Source: Candidatus Undinarchaeales archaeon (GTDB lineage Archaea > SpSt-1190 > JASMDC01). From it: DNA of 64,000 nucleotides. Under the pieces are notes generated by a model that saw only the letters and a program-made list of their open reading frames with translations, made no database searches and was not told the origin of the DNA. The DNA is taken from NCBI GenBank assembly GCA_030753015.1, contig JASMDC010000005.1, positions 1 through 64,000 on the forward strand. Direction: 5' to 3'. A program made the position numbers and the translations under genes. Shown one piece after another: positions 1 through 8,006 of this stretch (its first letter is position 1; each line of letters begins with the position of its first letter).

Positions 1-310
1 CGACAAGCATGAAAGACATGTCGCGGTTGCTACGGCCAAAGATGTGCTTGAGAAGCAGCAGGATGACCTTCTGCTTGAGCGTGAGCTTCGGCTTCCGCCC
101 ACGCGGCTCGGCCCGGCGTATCTCGAGGAGCGAGATCGCCTCCTCCACGAGCGGCTCCAGACCGCGGATGGCGGTCTTGATACGCACCGCGAGCTGCTGC
201 TCGTACGTCCGCCAGTCCCGTTCTTTCTCGGGTTGGCTTTGCTTGTATTCCTTCACGATCTCGTCAAGGACGGACGTGAGCTCCCGCACCTCTTTCGTGG
301 TGACCTTCAC
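1..310 (-). CDS. Transposase, N-terminal part (runs off left edge)
   Basis: Reading the minus strand gives an open frame of about 103 codons that leaves the window at base 1. It is helical and charged, with a basic stretch RGRKPKLTLKQKVILLLLKH and then FGRSNRDMSFML. From memory this resembles the N terminus of archaeal DDE-type transposases in Methanosarcina-like insertion sequences. A GTG at 310 is taken as the start because a TATA-like CTTAAATAAC lies at 340-331, about 25 bp upstream; a second in-frame GTG at 325 is possible. It diverges from the DUF2080 gene at 363, a pairing typical of such elements. The catalytic domain lies outside the window, so the family is not proven. Confidence 0.6.
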   Translation of the reverse strand, partial: MKVTTKEVRELTSVLDEIVKEYKQSQPEKERDWRTYEQQLAVRIKTAIRGLEPLVEEAISLLEIRRAEPRGRKPKLTLKQKVILLLLKHIFGRSNRDMSFMLV

Positions 311-362
311 GCCGATATAATACACATAAAGTTATTTAAGTGTTTACATGTACACACATTAC
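311..362. promoter_or_regulatory. Divergent promoter of left-edge insertion sequence
   Basis: This 52-bp AT-rich gap separates the transposase start (minus) from the DUF2080 start (plus). It holds a TATA-like element for each direction: GATATAATAC at 314-323 for the plus gene and CTTAAATAAC (340-331) for the minus gene. Both starts lie roughly 20-45 bp downstream of their boxes, so leaders would be short. Confidence 0.45.
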
Positions 363-530
363 ATGCCTCGTCAGGTCAAAGCGATTGCCGGCGGAAAGCT
401 CGTCATCAAGGACGATGTGGAGGAGATCTTCGAAAAGAGGGTCACGCCTTATGGAAATGGTGCAAAGATCGATGCACAGAAAAAGTATATCGGACATCGT
501 GCGTTCGTGATCGTGATGAAAAAGGATTAG
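363..530 (+). CDS. DUF2080 family transposon-associated protein
   Basis: A 55-residue protein starting MPRQVKAIAGGKLVIKDDVE and ending with a hydrophobic strand (RAFVIVMKKD). Its size, basic character and the core VTPYGNGAKIDAQKKYIGH match my recollection of DUF2080, a small archaeal family found beside transposases and sometimes called transposon-encoded protein. Function is unknown; a DNA-binding or accessory role is often assumed. The start at 363 is preferred to an upstream in-frame ATG at 348 because family members begin close to this point. It is divergent from the transposase fragment, so the two form one insertion sequence whose left part is outside the window. Confidence 0.75.
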   Translation: MPRQVKAIAGGKLVIKDDVEEIFEKRVTPYGNGAKIDAQKKYIGHRAFVIVMKKD

Positions 531-581
531 TGGAAAGCTGTCACGATTTTATTTTGTCCCACAGCCGTCCCCTCCGAAATG

Positions 582-624
582 TATATAAACGTCTAATGCC
601 ATATATTACTACTCGACGGGAGTA
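582..624 (+). promoter_or_regulatory. Promoter and TACTC-N5-GAGTA operator of glycosidase gene
   Basis: A good TATA box (GTATATAAAC) lies at 581-590, so transcription should begin near 611. A perfect inverted repeat TACTC-GACGG-GAGTA at 610-624 sits on that start point and ends 7 bp before the ATG at 632. A protein bound there would block initiation. The arm sequence resembles TACT...AGTA sites known for TrmB-family sugar regulators, and a TrmB gene is present at 10412-11191. Confidence 0.6.
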
Positions 625-631
625 ACATCTT

Positions 632-2629
632 ATGGTCGAAATGCAGGTATCTGGAGATATTGCCGGCGGAGGTATGACCGGCAAGGGTGTAGAGGGTGGC
701 CCCCACTTCTTCTACACCGATATCAACGGTACCCGCGTAGAGAACTATCAGACCGACCTTGACGCCATCGTCGGCAACCTAGGCGGCGACTTCAAGTACG
801 GTGTGTCCCCCCAGGGCTATGTTGCGACCCTGCTCGATGGTGACGCTTCCTGCCATTCGCTGGAGTACGGCGGCAGGCAGGTGCACAACACCGTCAACGG
901 TATTCTGGAGCTGCGCCCGGTCAAGGGCGGTGAGGAGCTCAAGGCCACAGAGCTGGAGTACGCCCGAGCAGGCGATACCTACCTCCCCATCGTAGAAGCG
1001 ACCTACGGCGACACCGCCACCGGTGAGTTCTTCAGCACGACCGACGGCATAGGCGTTGCGCGCTACCACGGTAAGGACGTCGACACCGCCAAGGACCCCC
1101 GCGTCTTCATCCGCAACGAGTCCAGCCCCAACGTCTACCTGAAGCAGACAGACGCTCAGGCGCGAACGGGGACCGTCGACATCGACGGTGACTCCCAGTC
1201 GTACTTCGTCGAGATAAACCACATGAAGGGCGATACCTGGGGCGAGAACCGCGCGATCATCACGCTCACCTACGACAAGGACGGGGAGCACAACGTCCTC
1301 TTCGCCATGAGCCCGTACAAGGACGCGGACGCCATGGCCTCCCGCATGATCGAGAAGGTCGGCAAGATCGACCAGGAGCTGGACAAGGCTAAGGGCCAGT
1401 ATTCCAAAATCATGAAGGAGAAGGGTATCGACGTGTTCGGCACTTTCATCGACCATCTGGAGGATGTCGTCGACACCTACGGGGGCATCCCCCAGCGCAT
1501 CCGCATCGACGGCAAGCCCGCCTCGACCTGGGGCGAGCAGGTCGACCAGTTCGCGATCCCTCTCTCGACTATCCGCGAGGTAGGCGAGGGCATCGGCCGC
1601 ACCGCGCCCGCCCGCCGCACCGAGGAGCACGACCGCCTGTACAAGGTGGGCGAGCTCCTGGAGGTCATGCACTTCTTCCCCAAGCACGCCACATTCTCAG
1701 CGAGCCTGCCCTTCGACGCCACCGCAGTCCCCCTGGAGTCCACTGACGGGAAAATCAGGTACACTGCTTCCGGTGGCTACGGCGGCATGGAGTGGCCCGG
1801 CCGTGACGGCGCCCACATCGCCGGCGATCTGGCCCGGGACGGTTGGCACCGTTTCGACTCCAAGCAGAGCCTGTACAAGGAGGCCTGGCCCCTGGTGGAG
1901 AAGCTCGTTGGCAAGCTCGAGGAGAAGATGGGTCCCAATAACGAGGTCCCCTGGTCATTCTGTCCGTGGGAGCACTTCGCAGGCAAGCTCTCATACGTCG
2001 GTATCGAGGTGAGCCAGGGACTGAGAAACGCTGCCCACATTGCCGAGGAGCTCGGGTACAATGACAAGGCCCATGAATGGCTCAACAAGGCAGACATCCT
2101 CAAGCAGAAGACCATCGACCAGTTCTGGGACAACGACCAGGGCTACTTCATCCGCGAGGAGCACGATCGACACCTGGACGCCTCGCCCAACATGTCCGCC
2201 CTTCTCAACGGATTCCTGGACCTCTCCAAGGACAACGAGCGCCAGATGGCCGAGCGCATCCTCGCCGCAGTGGACCCGCGTTCCGCGGAGTTCGGCGGCA
2301 TCCTCCGTATGGAGGACGAGTACTACATCGGGCGCAACCCGTGGTTCGTGTGCACCGGCCAGTACGTCCAGGCCACCGAGAAGCTCGCCAATGCCGAGGA
2401 AGCGGTCGGTGACAAGGGCGCGGCCCAGGTTTACCGGGGAGTGGCCGACGGATTCATCTCCTGGATGGAGGAGCACCAGAACGACTCGGGTACGTACCCC
2501 GAGCAGAAGATGTTCCACCAGCCGCCCCGGACCGACGACGGCTCCAACATACCCCCTCTAAAAGGCTGGACCCTGCTCCCATGGTCCGAGGTAGAGGTCC
2601 GTAAGGCCCTCATCGCTCGGGACGAGTAG
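632..2629 (+). CDS. Six-hairpin (alpha/alpha)6-type glycosidase-like protein
   Basis: A 665-residue soluble protein without signal peptide. The first half (about 1-290) looks like a beta-rich sugar-binding domain. The second half (about 310-660) looks like an alpha-toroid with repeated helix pairs and acidic and aromatic motifs such as GGYGGMEWPGRDGAHIAGDL and WDNDQGYFIREEHDRH, as in GH15, GH63 or GDE-type glycosidases. The exact family and substrate cannot be assigned; glucan or trehalose processing is inferred from the regulator site and from the related GH15 gene at 11313. The ATG at 632 follows GGGAG by about 8 bases. The upstream inverted repeat over the transcription start suggests sugar-dependent control. 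Confidence 0.6.
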   Translation: MVEMQVSGDIAGGGMTGKGVEGGPHFFYTDINGTRVENYQTDLDAIVGNLGGDFKYGVSPQGYVATLLDGDASCHSLEYGGRQVHNTVNGILELRPVKGGEELKATELEYARAGDTYLPIVEATYGDTATGEFFSTTDGIGVARYHGKDVDTAKDPRVFIRNESSPNVYLKQTDAQARTGTVDIDGDSQSYFVEINHMKGDTWGENRAIITLTYDKDGEHNVLFAMSPYKDADAMASRMIEKVGKIDQELDKAKGQYSKIMKEKGIDVFGTFIDHLEDVVDTYGGIPQRIRIDGKPASTWGEQVDQFAIPLSTIREVGEGIGRTAPARRTEEHDRLYKVGELLEVMHFFPKHATFSASLPFDATAVPLESTDGKIRYTASGGYGGMEWPGRDGAHIAGDLARDGWHRFDSKQSLYKEAWPLVEKLVGKLEEKMGPNNEVPWSFCPWEHFAGKLSYVGIEVSQGLRNAAHIAEELGYNDKAHEWLNKADILKQKTIDQFWDNDQGYFIREEHDRHLDASPNMSALLNGFLDLSKDNERQMAERILAAVDPRSAEFGGILRMEDEYYIGRNPWFVCTGQYVQATEKLANAEEAVGDKGAAQVYRGVADGFISWMEEHQNDSGTYPEQKMFHQPPRTDDGSNIPPLKGWTLLPWSEVEVRKALIARDE

Positions 2630-2719
2630 CTCCGCAGGGCCTTTAGCGAACGAGTGCCCAGAGCAGGGAGCGTTGCTCTCTAAATAGGAGCCTCAGAAGT
2701 CGGGTGAACTTATCGGCGT

Positions 2720-3331
2720 CTATCCGCGTCGCGGCTCCCTATACCGCCGATGGGACACGATACGGGCCATCTTCTCGTTCTCGGCCTTGAGCTGGTCCCG
2801 CTCGGAGGAAAGCTTAGCTACCTTGTCCACGGTCAGGGACATGGTGAGGTCGGCCTCATGGACCTTCTTACAGGCCGAGGCAAGTTCGGTGACCTCGCGC
2901 CGCATTACTGCCATGTCCTTTGAGAGCCCTTCCATCTCCCCGCCCAGGCGCTGTGTGCGTTCGACGCCTTTAGCCAGGCGATTGACCTGATCCTCTACAG
3001 ACCGGACCACACGCTCCTCGATGGAACTGGCGACGGCCTCGCACAGACCTTCCCGCACCACACCGAGCTCGGCCAGCTCCCGTCGCAGACGGCGCATACC
3101 GTCCTCCACATCCTTGGACAGAGCGGCGGTACGTTCCAACTGAGCGGCCTCCTGCTCCAGGCCCTTGATGAGCCTCGTGTCCAGCTCATCGACTCGTTGC
3201 TCCATAGCCTCCACGCGATCGGTCATGCCACTGAGCTTCTGGTCGATGGATTGGACTGCCTTCAGCACCTTGGAGGCGGCCTCGTCGCTGTGACGCATTG
3301 CTTCAAGCGAATCCTTGAGAGTACCGTACAC
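2720..3331 (-). CDS. Coiled-coil protein, function unknown
   Basis: A 203-residue, highly charged protein that is almost entirely heptad-like helix (for example RVEAMEQRVDELDTRLIKGL), with no membrane segment and a basic tail. Such proteins act as scaffolds or dimerisation rods, but nothing points to a specific job. The start is a GTG at 3331 preceded by AAGGAGG about 12 bases upstream, which is stronger than any internal start. It follows the 3348-3752 gene by 16 bases on the same strand, so the two are probably cotranscribed. Confidence 0.7.
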   Translation of the reverse strand: MYGTLKDSLEAMRHSDEAASKVLKAVQSIDQKLSGMTDRVEAMEQRVDELDTRLIKGLEQEAAQLERTAALSKDVEDGMRRLRRELAELGVVREGLCEAVASSIEERVVRSVEDQVNRLAKGVERTQRLGGEMEGLSKDMAVMRREVTELASACKKVHEADLTMSLTVDKVAKLSSERDQLKAENEKMARIVSHRRYREPRRG

Positions 3332-3347
3332 GTCGAAACGTCCCTCC

Positions 3348-3752
3348 TTATGAATAGGTCTTCTCCTTACGGAGCTTGGGGGTCGCCTTCTCGCGCCGGG
3401 ACTCCAGCGCGGCCTCGATGTTCACGATCTCGCCGCGAACGGTTCCAACGAAATGAGCAAGGTCTTGAAGGAATGAACGCTGTCGCTCGGTCTTGAGCTC
3501 GTCCCACCGCGTATCTTTAAGGCGGTCTAGCACCTCAAGGGCGGCATCTATCACTGGATCGAAGGCGACCGGCCTGCTCAGGAGCTCAACTCCTAGGTTC
3601 TCAAGCGTCTGGCTTCCCTGTCGGACGACCTCCAGGTTCCGTCGCAGCTCGTACTGGTCCGAATCGTCGATGCCTGCCGGGATCCGCTTGGCGGTGGCGT
3701 CGAAGGCGGCGATGGCCTTGGAAAGTACATCCAGAGCGTCTTTCCGTCCCAT
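3348..3752 (-). CDS. Small helical protein, function unknown
   Basis: A 134-residue protein predicted to be all-helical (MGRKDALDVLSKAIAAFDAT at the start, a basic tail at the end). No family is recognised. A TATA-like ACGTTTTTATC lies near 3773-3784, placing the transcription start close to the ATG at 3752, so the message may be leaderless. It is the first gene of a two-gene unit with the coiled-coil protein 2720-3331; a paired structural or partner role is plausible but not shown. Confidence 0.65.
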   Translation of the reverse strand: MGRKDALDVLSKAIAAFDATAKRIPAGIDDSDQYELRRNLEVVRQGSQTLENLGVELLSRPVAFDPVIDAALEVLDRLKDTRWDELKTERQRSFLQDLAHFVGTVRGEIVNIEAALESRREKATPKLRKEKTYS

Positions 3753-3889
3753 GCCACGTTACAGGCCGTGAGGAGATAAAAACGTTTTGGCTGCTGGGCG
3801 CGCCACACGACAACAAGCATCATGAAAGAGGTACTGCCAACCAATTATGAGGATTTCACTCGCACCCCTTGGAAAGCCATAAAAAGCCT

Positions 3890-4060
3890 ATGCATTTGAC
3901 AGTCCACAGGTGCGAGATCGTGAAATTCTGCCTCTGTAAGGTCTGCTTTATGAGCCAGAGGTACTGTCTGTGCGACATCTGCCACAATTACCTGACCAAG
4001 AAGTGTTCCAATCGCATGCGCCGCATGAAATGCAAGGTCAAGCGGTTCTTGCTGAAGTGA
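3890..4060 (+). CDS. Small Cys-rich, probably zinc-binding protein
   Basis: A 56-residue frame beginning MHLTVHRCEIVKFCLCKVC. It has two similar cysteine clusters, CLCKVC and CLCDIC followed by H, plus further cysteines at both ends, then a strongly basic tail (NRMRRMKCKVKRFLLK). This is the pattern of a small treble-clef or zinc-ribbon protein that may bind nucleic acid. Third codon positions are mostly C or G, as in true genes here. The start is uncertain: a TTG at 3869 is in frame, and a separate 25-codon frame starting ATG at 3823 runs into it in another phase, so a frameshift is possible. No named family is recognised. Confidence 0.55.
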   Translation: MHLTVHRCEIVKFCLCKVCFMSQRYCLCDICHNYLTKKCSNRMRRMKCKVKRFLLK

Positions 4061-4160
4061 CACCCGGTCAAGCTCGCCACGTCAAGCGGCAATGGCGGGA
4101 GGTCGCACTCAAATACACACATATCGCTGTAAGAACGTGCCTTCCATGGGCCGCCCTCTC

Positions 4161-4180
4161 CGAAACGTTTAAAAAATGAC
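4161..4180 (+). promoter_or_regulatory. Promoter of the ribosomal stalk operon
   Basis: CGAAACGTTTAAAAAATGAC at 4161-4180 is a good archaeal BRE plus TATA box. Transcription would start near 4200, leaving a leader of about 30 bases that carries the ribosome site GGAGGGT just before the ATG at 4231. Confidence 0.7.
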
Positions 4181-4230
4181 CTCCCGTCGGAGATAGTTAC
4201 CCGACGCACTGCTTCGGCAGGAGGGTCACT

Positions 4231-4881
4231 ATGGAAAAGGCACACTACATCGAGGCGATCAAGAAGGCCCGTGAGGCCAAGAAGCGCCGTTTCTCACAAT
4301 CTTTCGACCTTGCTGTTTCTCTTCGGCACATCGACCTGAAGAAACCCCAGAATAAGATCGATACGGAGCTCACGCTCCCGCACGGTCGTGGCAAGGGCGT
4401 TACTGTTGCCATGATCGCTGATGGTGAACTGGCCAAGAAGGCCTCGGAGTTCGTCCAGCAGGTAATTTCCCCCGACGAACTGAACAAGCTCGGTAAGGAT
4501 CGCAAGAATGCCAAGAAGATTGCCGGACAGTTCGATTTCTTCGTTGTCCAGGTCAACCTCATGCAGAACTTCGCCAAGAGTCTTGGCCCCGTGCTCGGCC
4601 CCCGGGGAAAGATGCCCAAGCCGGGCCAGATCATACCGCCACAGGGGGATCCCGAGGCTGTCGTCAAGGGCCTCAAGAGCAAGATCAGGCTCACCATGAA
4701 GAGCCAACCAGTCCTTCACGCTTTTGTGGGCCACGAGTCCCAGAATGACGAGGACATCGCCGAAAACGTCCTTGCTGTGGTCAACTTCCTTGAACACAAG
4801 CTGGAGAATCCCATCCACCAGATCCACTCAATCTATATCAAGATGACCATGGGTCCGGCTATCCGGATTGGTGGTGAGTGA
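4231..4881 (+). CDS. rpl1: Large-subunit ribosomal protein uL1
   Basis: A 216-residue protein with the usual archaeal uL1 length. It binds 23S rRNA in the L1 stalk and helps move deacylated tRNA out of the ribosome; in several archaea it also represses its own operon by binding the mRNA leader. Diagnostic stretches are LPHGRGKGVTVAMIADGELA, the loop LGPVLGPRGKMPKPGQIIPP and the C-terminal IYIKMTMGPAIRI. An AGGAGGGT ribosome site precedes the ATG. The next gene (P0) starts 2 bases after the stop. The uL11 gene that often precedes uL1 is not here. Confidence 0.97.
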   Translation: MEKAHYIEAIKKAREAKKRRFSQSFDLAVSLRHIDLKKPQNKIDTELTLPHGRGKGVTVAMIADGELAKKASEFVQQVISPDELNKLGKDRKNAKKIAGQFDFFVVQVNLMQNFAKSLGPVLGPRGKMPKPGQIIPPQGDPEAVVKGLKSKIRLTMKSQPVLHAFVGHESQNDEDIAENVLAVVNFLEHKLENPIHQIHSIYIKMTMGPAIRIGGE

Positions 4882-4882
4882 A

Positions 4883-5899
4883 ATGGTCAAGCAGTGGAAG
4901 CTCGAGAAGGCGGACGAACTCCAGAAGGCTTTTATCAACAGCCCCACCACCGCAATCGTGAACGTGCACGGTATCCCTGCCCCTCAGATGCAGGGCATCC
5001 GGGCCGGTCTCAAGGACAAGGTCACCATCACAATGACGCGCAAGCGCATCATTGCGCGCGCGCTCAGGAACATACCGGGCAAGGAGAAGCTCGCGGAGCT
5101 CGCCGACCACATGAATGGTGAGACTGCGATTATTTTCACCGCCCTCAATCCATTCAAGCTCTATAAGGCGTTGGAGACCAGCAAGGTCAAATCTCCCGCC
5201 AAGCCCGGACAGACGGCGCCGTGTGACATCTTCGTCCCCGCGGGCGATACGGGCTACCCCCCCGGCCCCATGATCGGTGAGCTAGGGAAGCACGGTATCA
5301 AGTCGGGTGTGCAGAAAGGAACGATCCACATCACGAAAGAGAAGCTCATGGTCAAGGAGGGTGAGGTCGTCGCCGAGGACATGGCGGACCTTCTCTCCAA
5401 GCTCCATGTCGAGCCTATGGAGCTCGGGCTCGACCTCAGGGCCGCGTTCGAGGACGGGATCATCTTCCTCCGCAACGCCCTCATTATCGATGAGGCCGCA
5501 TTCCTCAACGACATCATGATGGCCCAGACATGGGCCATGAACCTGGCCATCAACAAGGGCATCATGACCCGTGAGACGACCGCCCCGCTGCTCTCCAAGG
5601 CATACCGGGACGCAATCGCTCTCGCGTCACACATCGCATTCCTTACGCCGGAAACGGCGGAGGCTATCCTCCAGAAGGCGAACGCCCAGTGCCTCTCCCT
5701 TGCCAGCGAGATCGCTAGTAAGGATCCTGCGGCACTGAGCGAAGAGGTGACGGCCGCCCTGTCGGCCCAGCCCGCCGCCCCGGCAAGTGCCGGGACCTCC
5801 CCCGAGGAGACCGCGGAAAAGACCGAGGCCCCCCCGGAAGAGGATGAGGAGAAAAAGGAAGAAGAGGCCGTTAGTGGCCTAGGAGCATTATTCGGGTGA
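4883..5899 (+). CDS. rpl10: Large-subunit ribosomal protein uL10 (stalk protein P0)
   Basis: A 338-residue archaeal P0. The N-terminal part binds 23S rRNA ([14 protein letters not shown] region), the middle holds the insertion domain ([20 protein letters not shown]), then come helices that dock P1 dimers, and an acidic, Ala-rich hinge ends in GLGALFG. The same C-terminal peptide is found in the next gene. The ATG at 4883 is chosen over upstream in-frame TTG and GTG codons because GGTGAG lies about 6 bases before it, inside the end of the uL1 gene. It is 4 bases from the P1 gene, so the three are one transcription unit. Confidence 0.97.
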   Translation: MVKQWKLEKADELQKAFINSPTTAIVNVHGIPAPQMQGIRAGLKDKVTITMTRKRIIARALRNIPGKEKLAELADHMNGETAIIFTALNPFKLYKALETSKVKSPAKPGQTAPCDIFVPAGDTGYPPGPMIGELGKHGIKSGVQKGTIHITKEKLMVKEGEVVAEDMADLLSKLHVEPMELGLDLRAAFEDGIIFLRNALIIDEAAFLNDIMMAQTWAMNLAINKGIMTRETTAPLLSKAYRDAIALASHIAFLTPETAEAILQKANAQCLSLASEIASKDPAALSEEVTAALSAQPAAPASAGTSPEETAEKTEAPPEEDEEKKEEEAVSGLGALFG

Positions 5900-5903
5900 T
5901 ACT

Positions 5904-6215
5904 ATGGAATACGTCTACGCTGCCATGTTGCTGCATAAGGCGGGAAAGGATATCAACGAGGCCAACCTGAAGAAGGTCGTTACCTCGACCGGTACGAAGG
6001 CCGACGAGACGAGGATCAAGGCGCTCGTGTCCGCCCTCGAGGGCGTCGACATCGCTGAGGTCATCGACAAGGCTGCCATCATGCCTACGGCCGCTACCGC
6101 GGCCCCCGCTGCCGCCGAGGCCGCTCCCGCTGCGGAGAAGGCTGAGGAGAAAGAAGAAGACACAGAAGCTAAGGCTGAAGAGGCCGTCGCTGGCCTGGGC
6201 GCCCTGTTCGGGTAA
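5904..6215 (+). CDS. rpl12: Ribosomal stalk protein P1 (archaeal L12)
   Basis: A 103-residue acidic stalk protein that dimerises and binds P0, and recruits translation GTPases through its C-terminal tail. The start [20 protein letters not shown] is the family signature, followed by an Ala/Pro/Glu-rich hinge and the conserved tail AGLGALFG, shared with P0 just upstream. It is the third gene of the uL1-P0-P1 operon. Confidence 0.97.
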   Translation: MEYVYAAMLLHKAGKDINEANLKKVVTSTGTKADETRIKALVSALEGVDIAEVIDKAAIMPTAATAAPAAAEAAPAAEKAEEKEEDTEAKAEEAVAGLGALFG

Positions 6216-6238
6216 GCCCTTCGTCTAGGGATGCACTC

Positions 6239-7444
6239 TTGGATATCGGTAGTCTCAAGAACAGGATTGGCGAACTGGAGAAGCAGCGGAACGACTGCTC
6301 GAAAGAGATTGACGAGTCGAAAGGTCGTCGCGATCTCCTTAATCAGAAGATTCGTGAATCTGCCGGGAGTATCAAGGAACTGCGCAAGCTTCGTGATGAG
6401 GCTAACGCACAGGTGCGGGAACAAAAACATGAGCGCGCTCGCATCCAGAAGTTCGTGAACGAGCAACGGAAGGTCATGCGGGAAAAGCGCGAGCTGTTCC
6501 AAAAGATGATGAAGGACGCGCCCACGCGCATGGCCCCGCATGAGATCAAGGACACCATCGAGAAGATGGAGTTCGAATTCCAGACGAATGCCATGACCCT
6601 CGACCAAGAAAAGCGGTTCCTTGAGAAGATCAAGAAGCTGGAGCGAACATATCAGGTCAGGATGAAGGCCGAAGACGTCCATCAGGATATGATGAAGGCC
6701 GGTGATGAGCTGGACACGTTCCGGGAGCAAGTGGAGGCCGCTCACAAGAAGGTTGTCGAGTCCTCCGAGCTCTCGCAACAGCACCATGAAGCTCTCATCG
6801 GCCTCTCCCGCCAGATGGATCCCATGCGCCGGGACGCTGACCAAGCACATCGTTCCATGGTCGTTTCCCTGGAACGCAAGAAAGAAATCAATGGCCAGCT
6901 CGCCGAGGTCAGAAAACAGCTGCTTGAGGTCAAGGCGGAACGTCAGGCCCATGATCTGGCCGAACGCGAGGCCGCCCTCAAGCATAAGGCCGATGGTATC
7001 AAGGAGACGCTGAAGGGTAAGAAGCGCTTCGACCTTCGCCAGCTCCAGATTCTTGCTCAGACCGGTGAGGGCTTCTCCTTCGGAGGCGAGGACGGCGATG
7101 CCGTGAACATCGAGGGTAAGAGGGCCATCAAGAAGAGGAAGGCCGCCGAGAAGGCGGAATCTAAGGCTAAGGATATTCCCAAGAAGGCTGAACCGAAGAA
7201 GAAGGCCCCAGCCAAGAAGGAGGAACCCAAGGCCGAGGAAACACCCAAGAAGGCTAAACCGAAGAAGAAGGAACCCAAGGCCGAGGAAACACCCAAGAAG
7301 GCTGAACCGAAGAAGAAGGCCCCGGCCAAGAAGAAGGTCGTCGTTAAGGATGAACCTCCTACCGAGGCCACGTCAATCGAGACGCCGTTAGCTATATCAG
7401 AGGACGCGCAGCTTGAGGAAGCCCTCAAGGTCGAGGACATCTAG
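6239..7444 (+). CDS. Long coiled-coil protein, COG1340-like, with Lys/Pro/Glu repeat tail
   Basis: A 401-residue protein. Residues about 1-270 form a continuous coiled coil (MDIGSLKNRIGELEKQRNDC onward), resembling archaeal COG1340 proteins, sometimes misannotated as phosphoserine phosphatase. Residues about 300-365 are a low-complexity tail of PKKAEPKKKAPAKK-type repeats, followed by an acidic end. The basic tail could bind RNA or the ribosome, but that is inference. The start is a TTG at 6239; the ATG at 6231 is out of frame. It lies 23 bases after the P1 stop, so it may share the ribosomal operon. The closest functional clue is this location. Confidence 0.75.
   Translation: MDIGSLKNRIGELEKQRNDCSKEIDESKGRRDLLNQKIRESAGSIKELRKLRDEANAQVREQKHERARIQKFVNEQRKVMREKRELFQKMMKDAPTRMAPHEIKDTIEKMEFEFQTNAMTLDQEKRFLEKIKKLERTYQVRMKAEDVHQDMMKAGDELDTFREQVEAAHKKVVESSELSQQHHEALIGLSRQMDPMRRDADQAHRSMVVSLERKKEINGQLAEVRKQLLEVKAERQAHDLAEREAALKHKADGIKETLKGKKRFDLRQLQILAQTGEGFSFGGEDGDAVNIEGKRAIKKRKAAEKAESKAKDIPKKAEPKKKAPAKKEEPKAEETPKKAKPKKKEPKAEETPKKAEPKKKAPAKKKVVVKDEPPTEATSIETPLAISEDAQLEEALKVEDI
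7180..7340 (+). repeat. In-frame tandem repeats encoding KKAEPKKK / EEPKAEETP units
   Basis: The blocks AAGAAGGCTGAACCGAAGAA and CCCAAGGCCGAGGAAACACC recur two to three times with few changes, encoding alternating PKKAEPKKKAPAKK and PKAEETPKKA peptides. Near-identical DNA, not just similar protein, implies recent expansion by slippage or unequal recombination. Confidence 0.85.
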
Positions 7445-7510
7445 GTCCATCGGACCAGTCCTGTGACTATCCTTAGGAACCATTATTCGAGAAGTGGATA
7501 CGTTCTTGGA

Positions 7511-7873
7511 CTATGCCTCGTCCTTATCCTCATTCTCCGCTTGCCGCCGTCTCTCCTCGATCATCTGCTCGATCTTGGAGCCACCGATCTTTCCAGAGAT
7601 GTAACCCACTCCGAGACCCGTAACTATACCGGCGGAGCCTCCGACGAACCGGTAGTTCTTGAGGACCTCTTCGTCCTCGATCCCCTTGTACGCGGCGTAT
7701 TTGTCAGAGAGGAAGTTGCCCAGATGGTAGCCGCCATACACGAACAGGGTGGATGTACCAGCTATGGTGGCCATCTGAGTACCTGTAAGGTCTTCTGTGA
7801 TGGCATACCCCTCCAGTGCGTCACAGGCCCCCTGGCCCGCGGTTTCAAGATCATCAAGGTCAATATCATACAT
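7511..7873 (-). CDS. Small membrane protein with Gly-rich hydrophobic segments
   Basis: A 120-residue protein. An acidic N terminus (MYDIDLDDLETAG) is followed by two moderately hydrophobic, glycine-rich stretches (TSTLFVYGGYHLGNFL and SAGIVTGLGVGYISGKIGG) and a charged C-terminal helix (EQMIEERRRQAENEDKDEA). This suggests two membrane helices with both ends in the cytoplasm. No family is recognised. A strong TATA box (AAAGGTATAAATACC, read on the minus strand at about 7920-7906) lies 35-45 bp before the ATG, with GGGGA as a ribosome site. It is a single-gene unit between convergent and divergent neighbours. Confidence 0.65.
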   Translation of the reverse strand: MYDIDLDDLETAGQGACDALEGYAITEDLTGTQMATIAGTSTLFVYGGYHLGNFLSDKYAAYKGIEDEEVLKNYRFVGGSAGIVTGLGVGYISGKIGGSKIEQMIEERRRQAENEDKDEA

Positions 7874-8006
7874 CGCGCTGTCCCCTGTGATGGACGATGG
7901 CAGGAGAGGCGGTATTTATACCTTTCGGCAAGGGCAGTTCTAGTCCGATGGGAGTCCGCGGAGGGCTGTCGACACGCTTAAGAACCTAATCCCCCTACCG
8001 ACCGGT

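Noticed and set aside
779..1687. Long minus-strand frame (302 codons) inside the first glycosidase gene
   Set aside because: It is antisense to a well-supported gene, has a low-complexity Leu/Val/Asp-rich composition typical of the complement of GC-rich coding DNA, and lacks a promoter.
5915..6985. 356-codon minus-strand frame across rpl12 and the coiled-coil gene
   Set aside because: It is the complement of two clear genes and shows no domain of its own.
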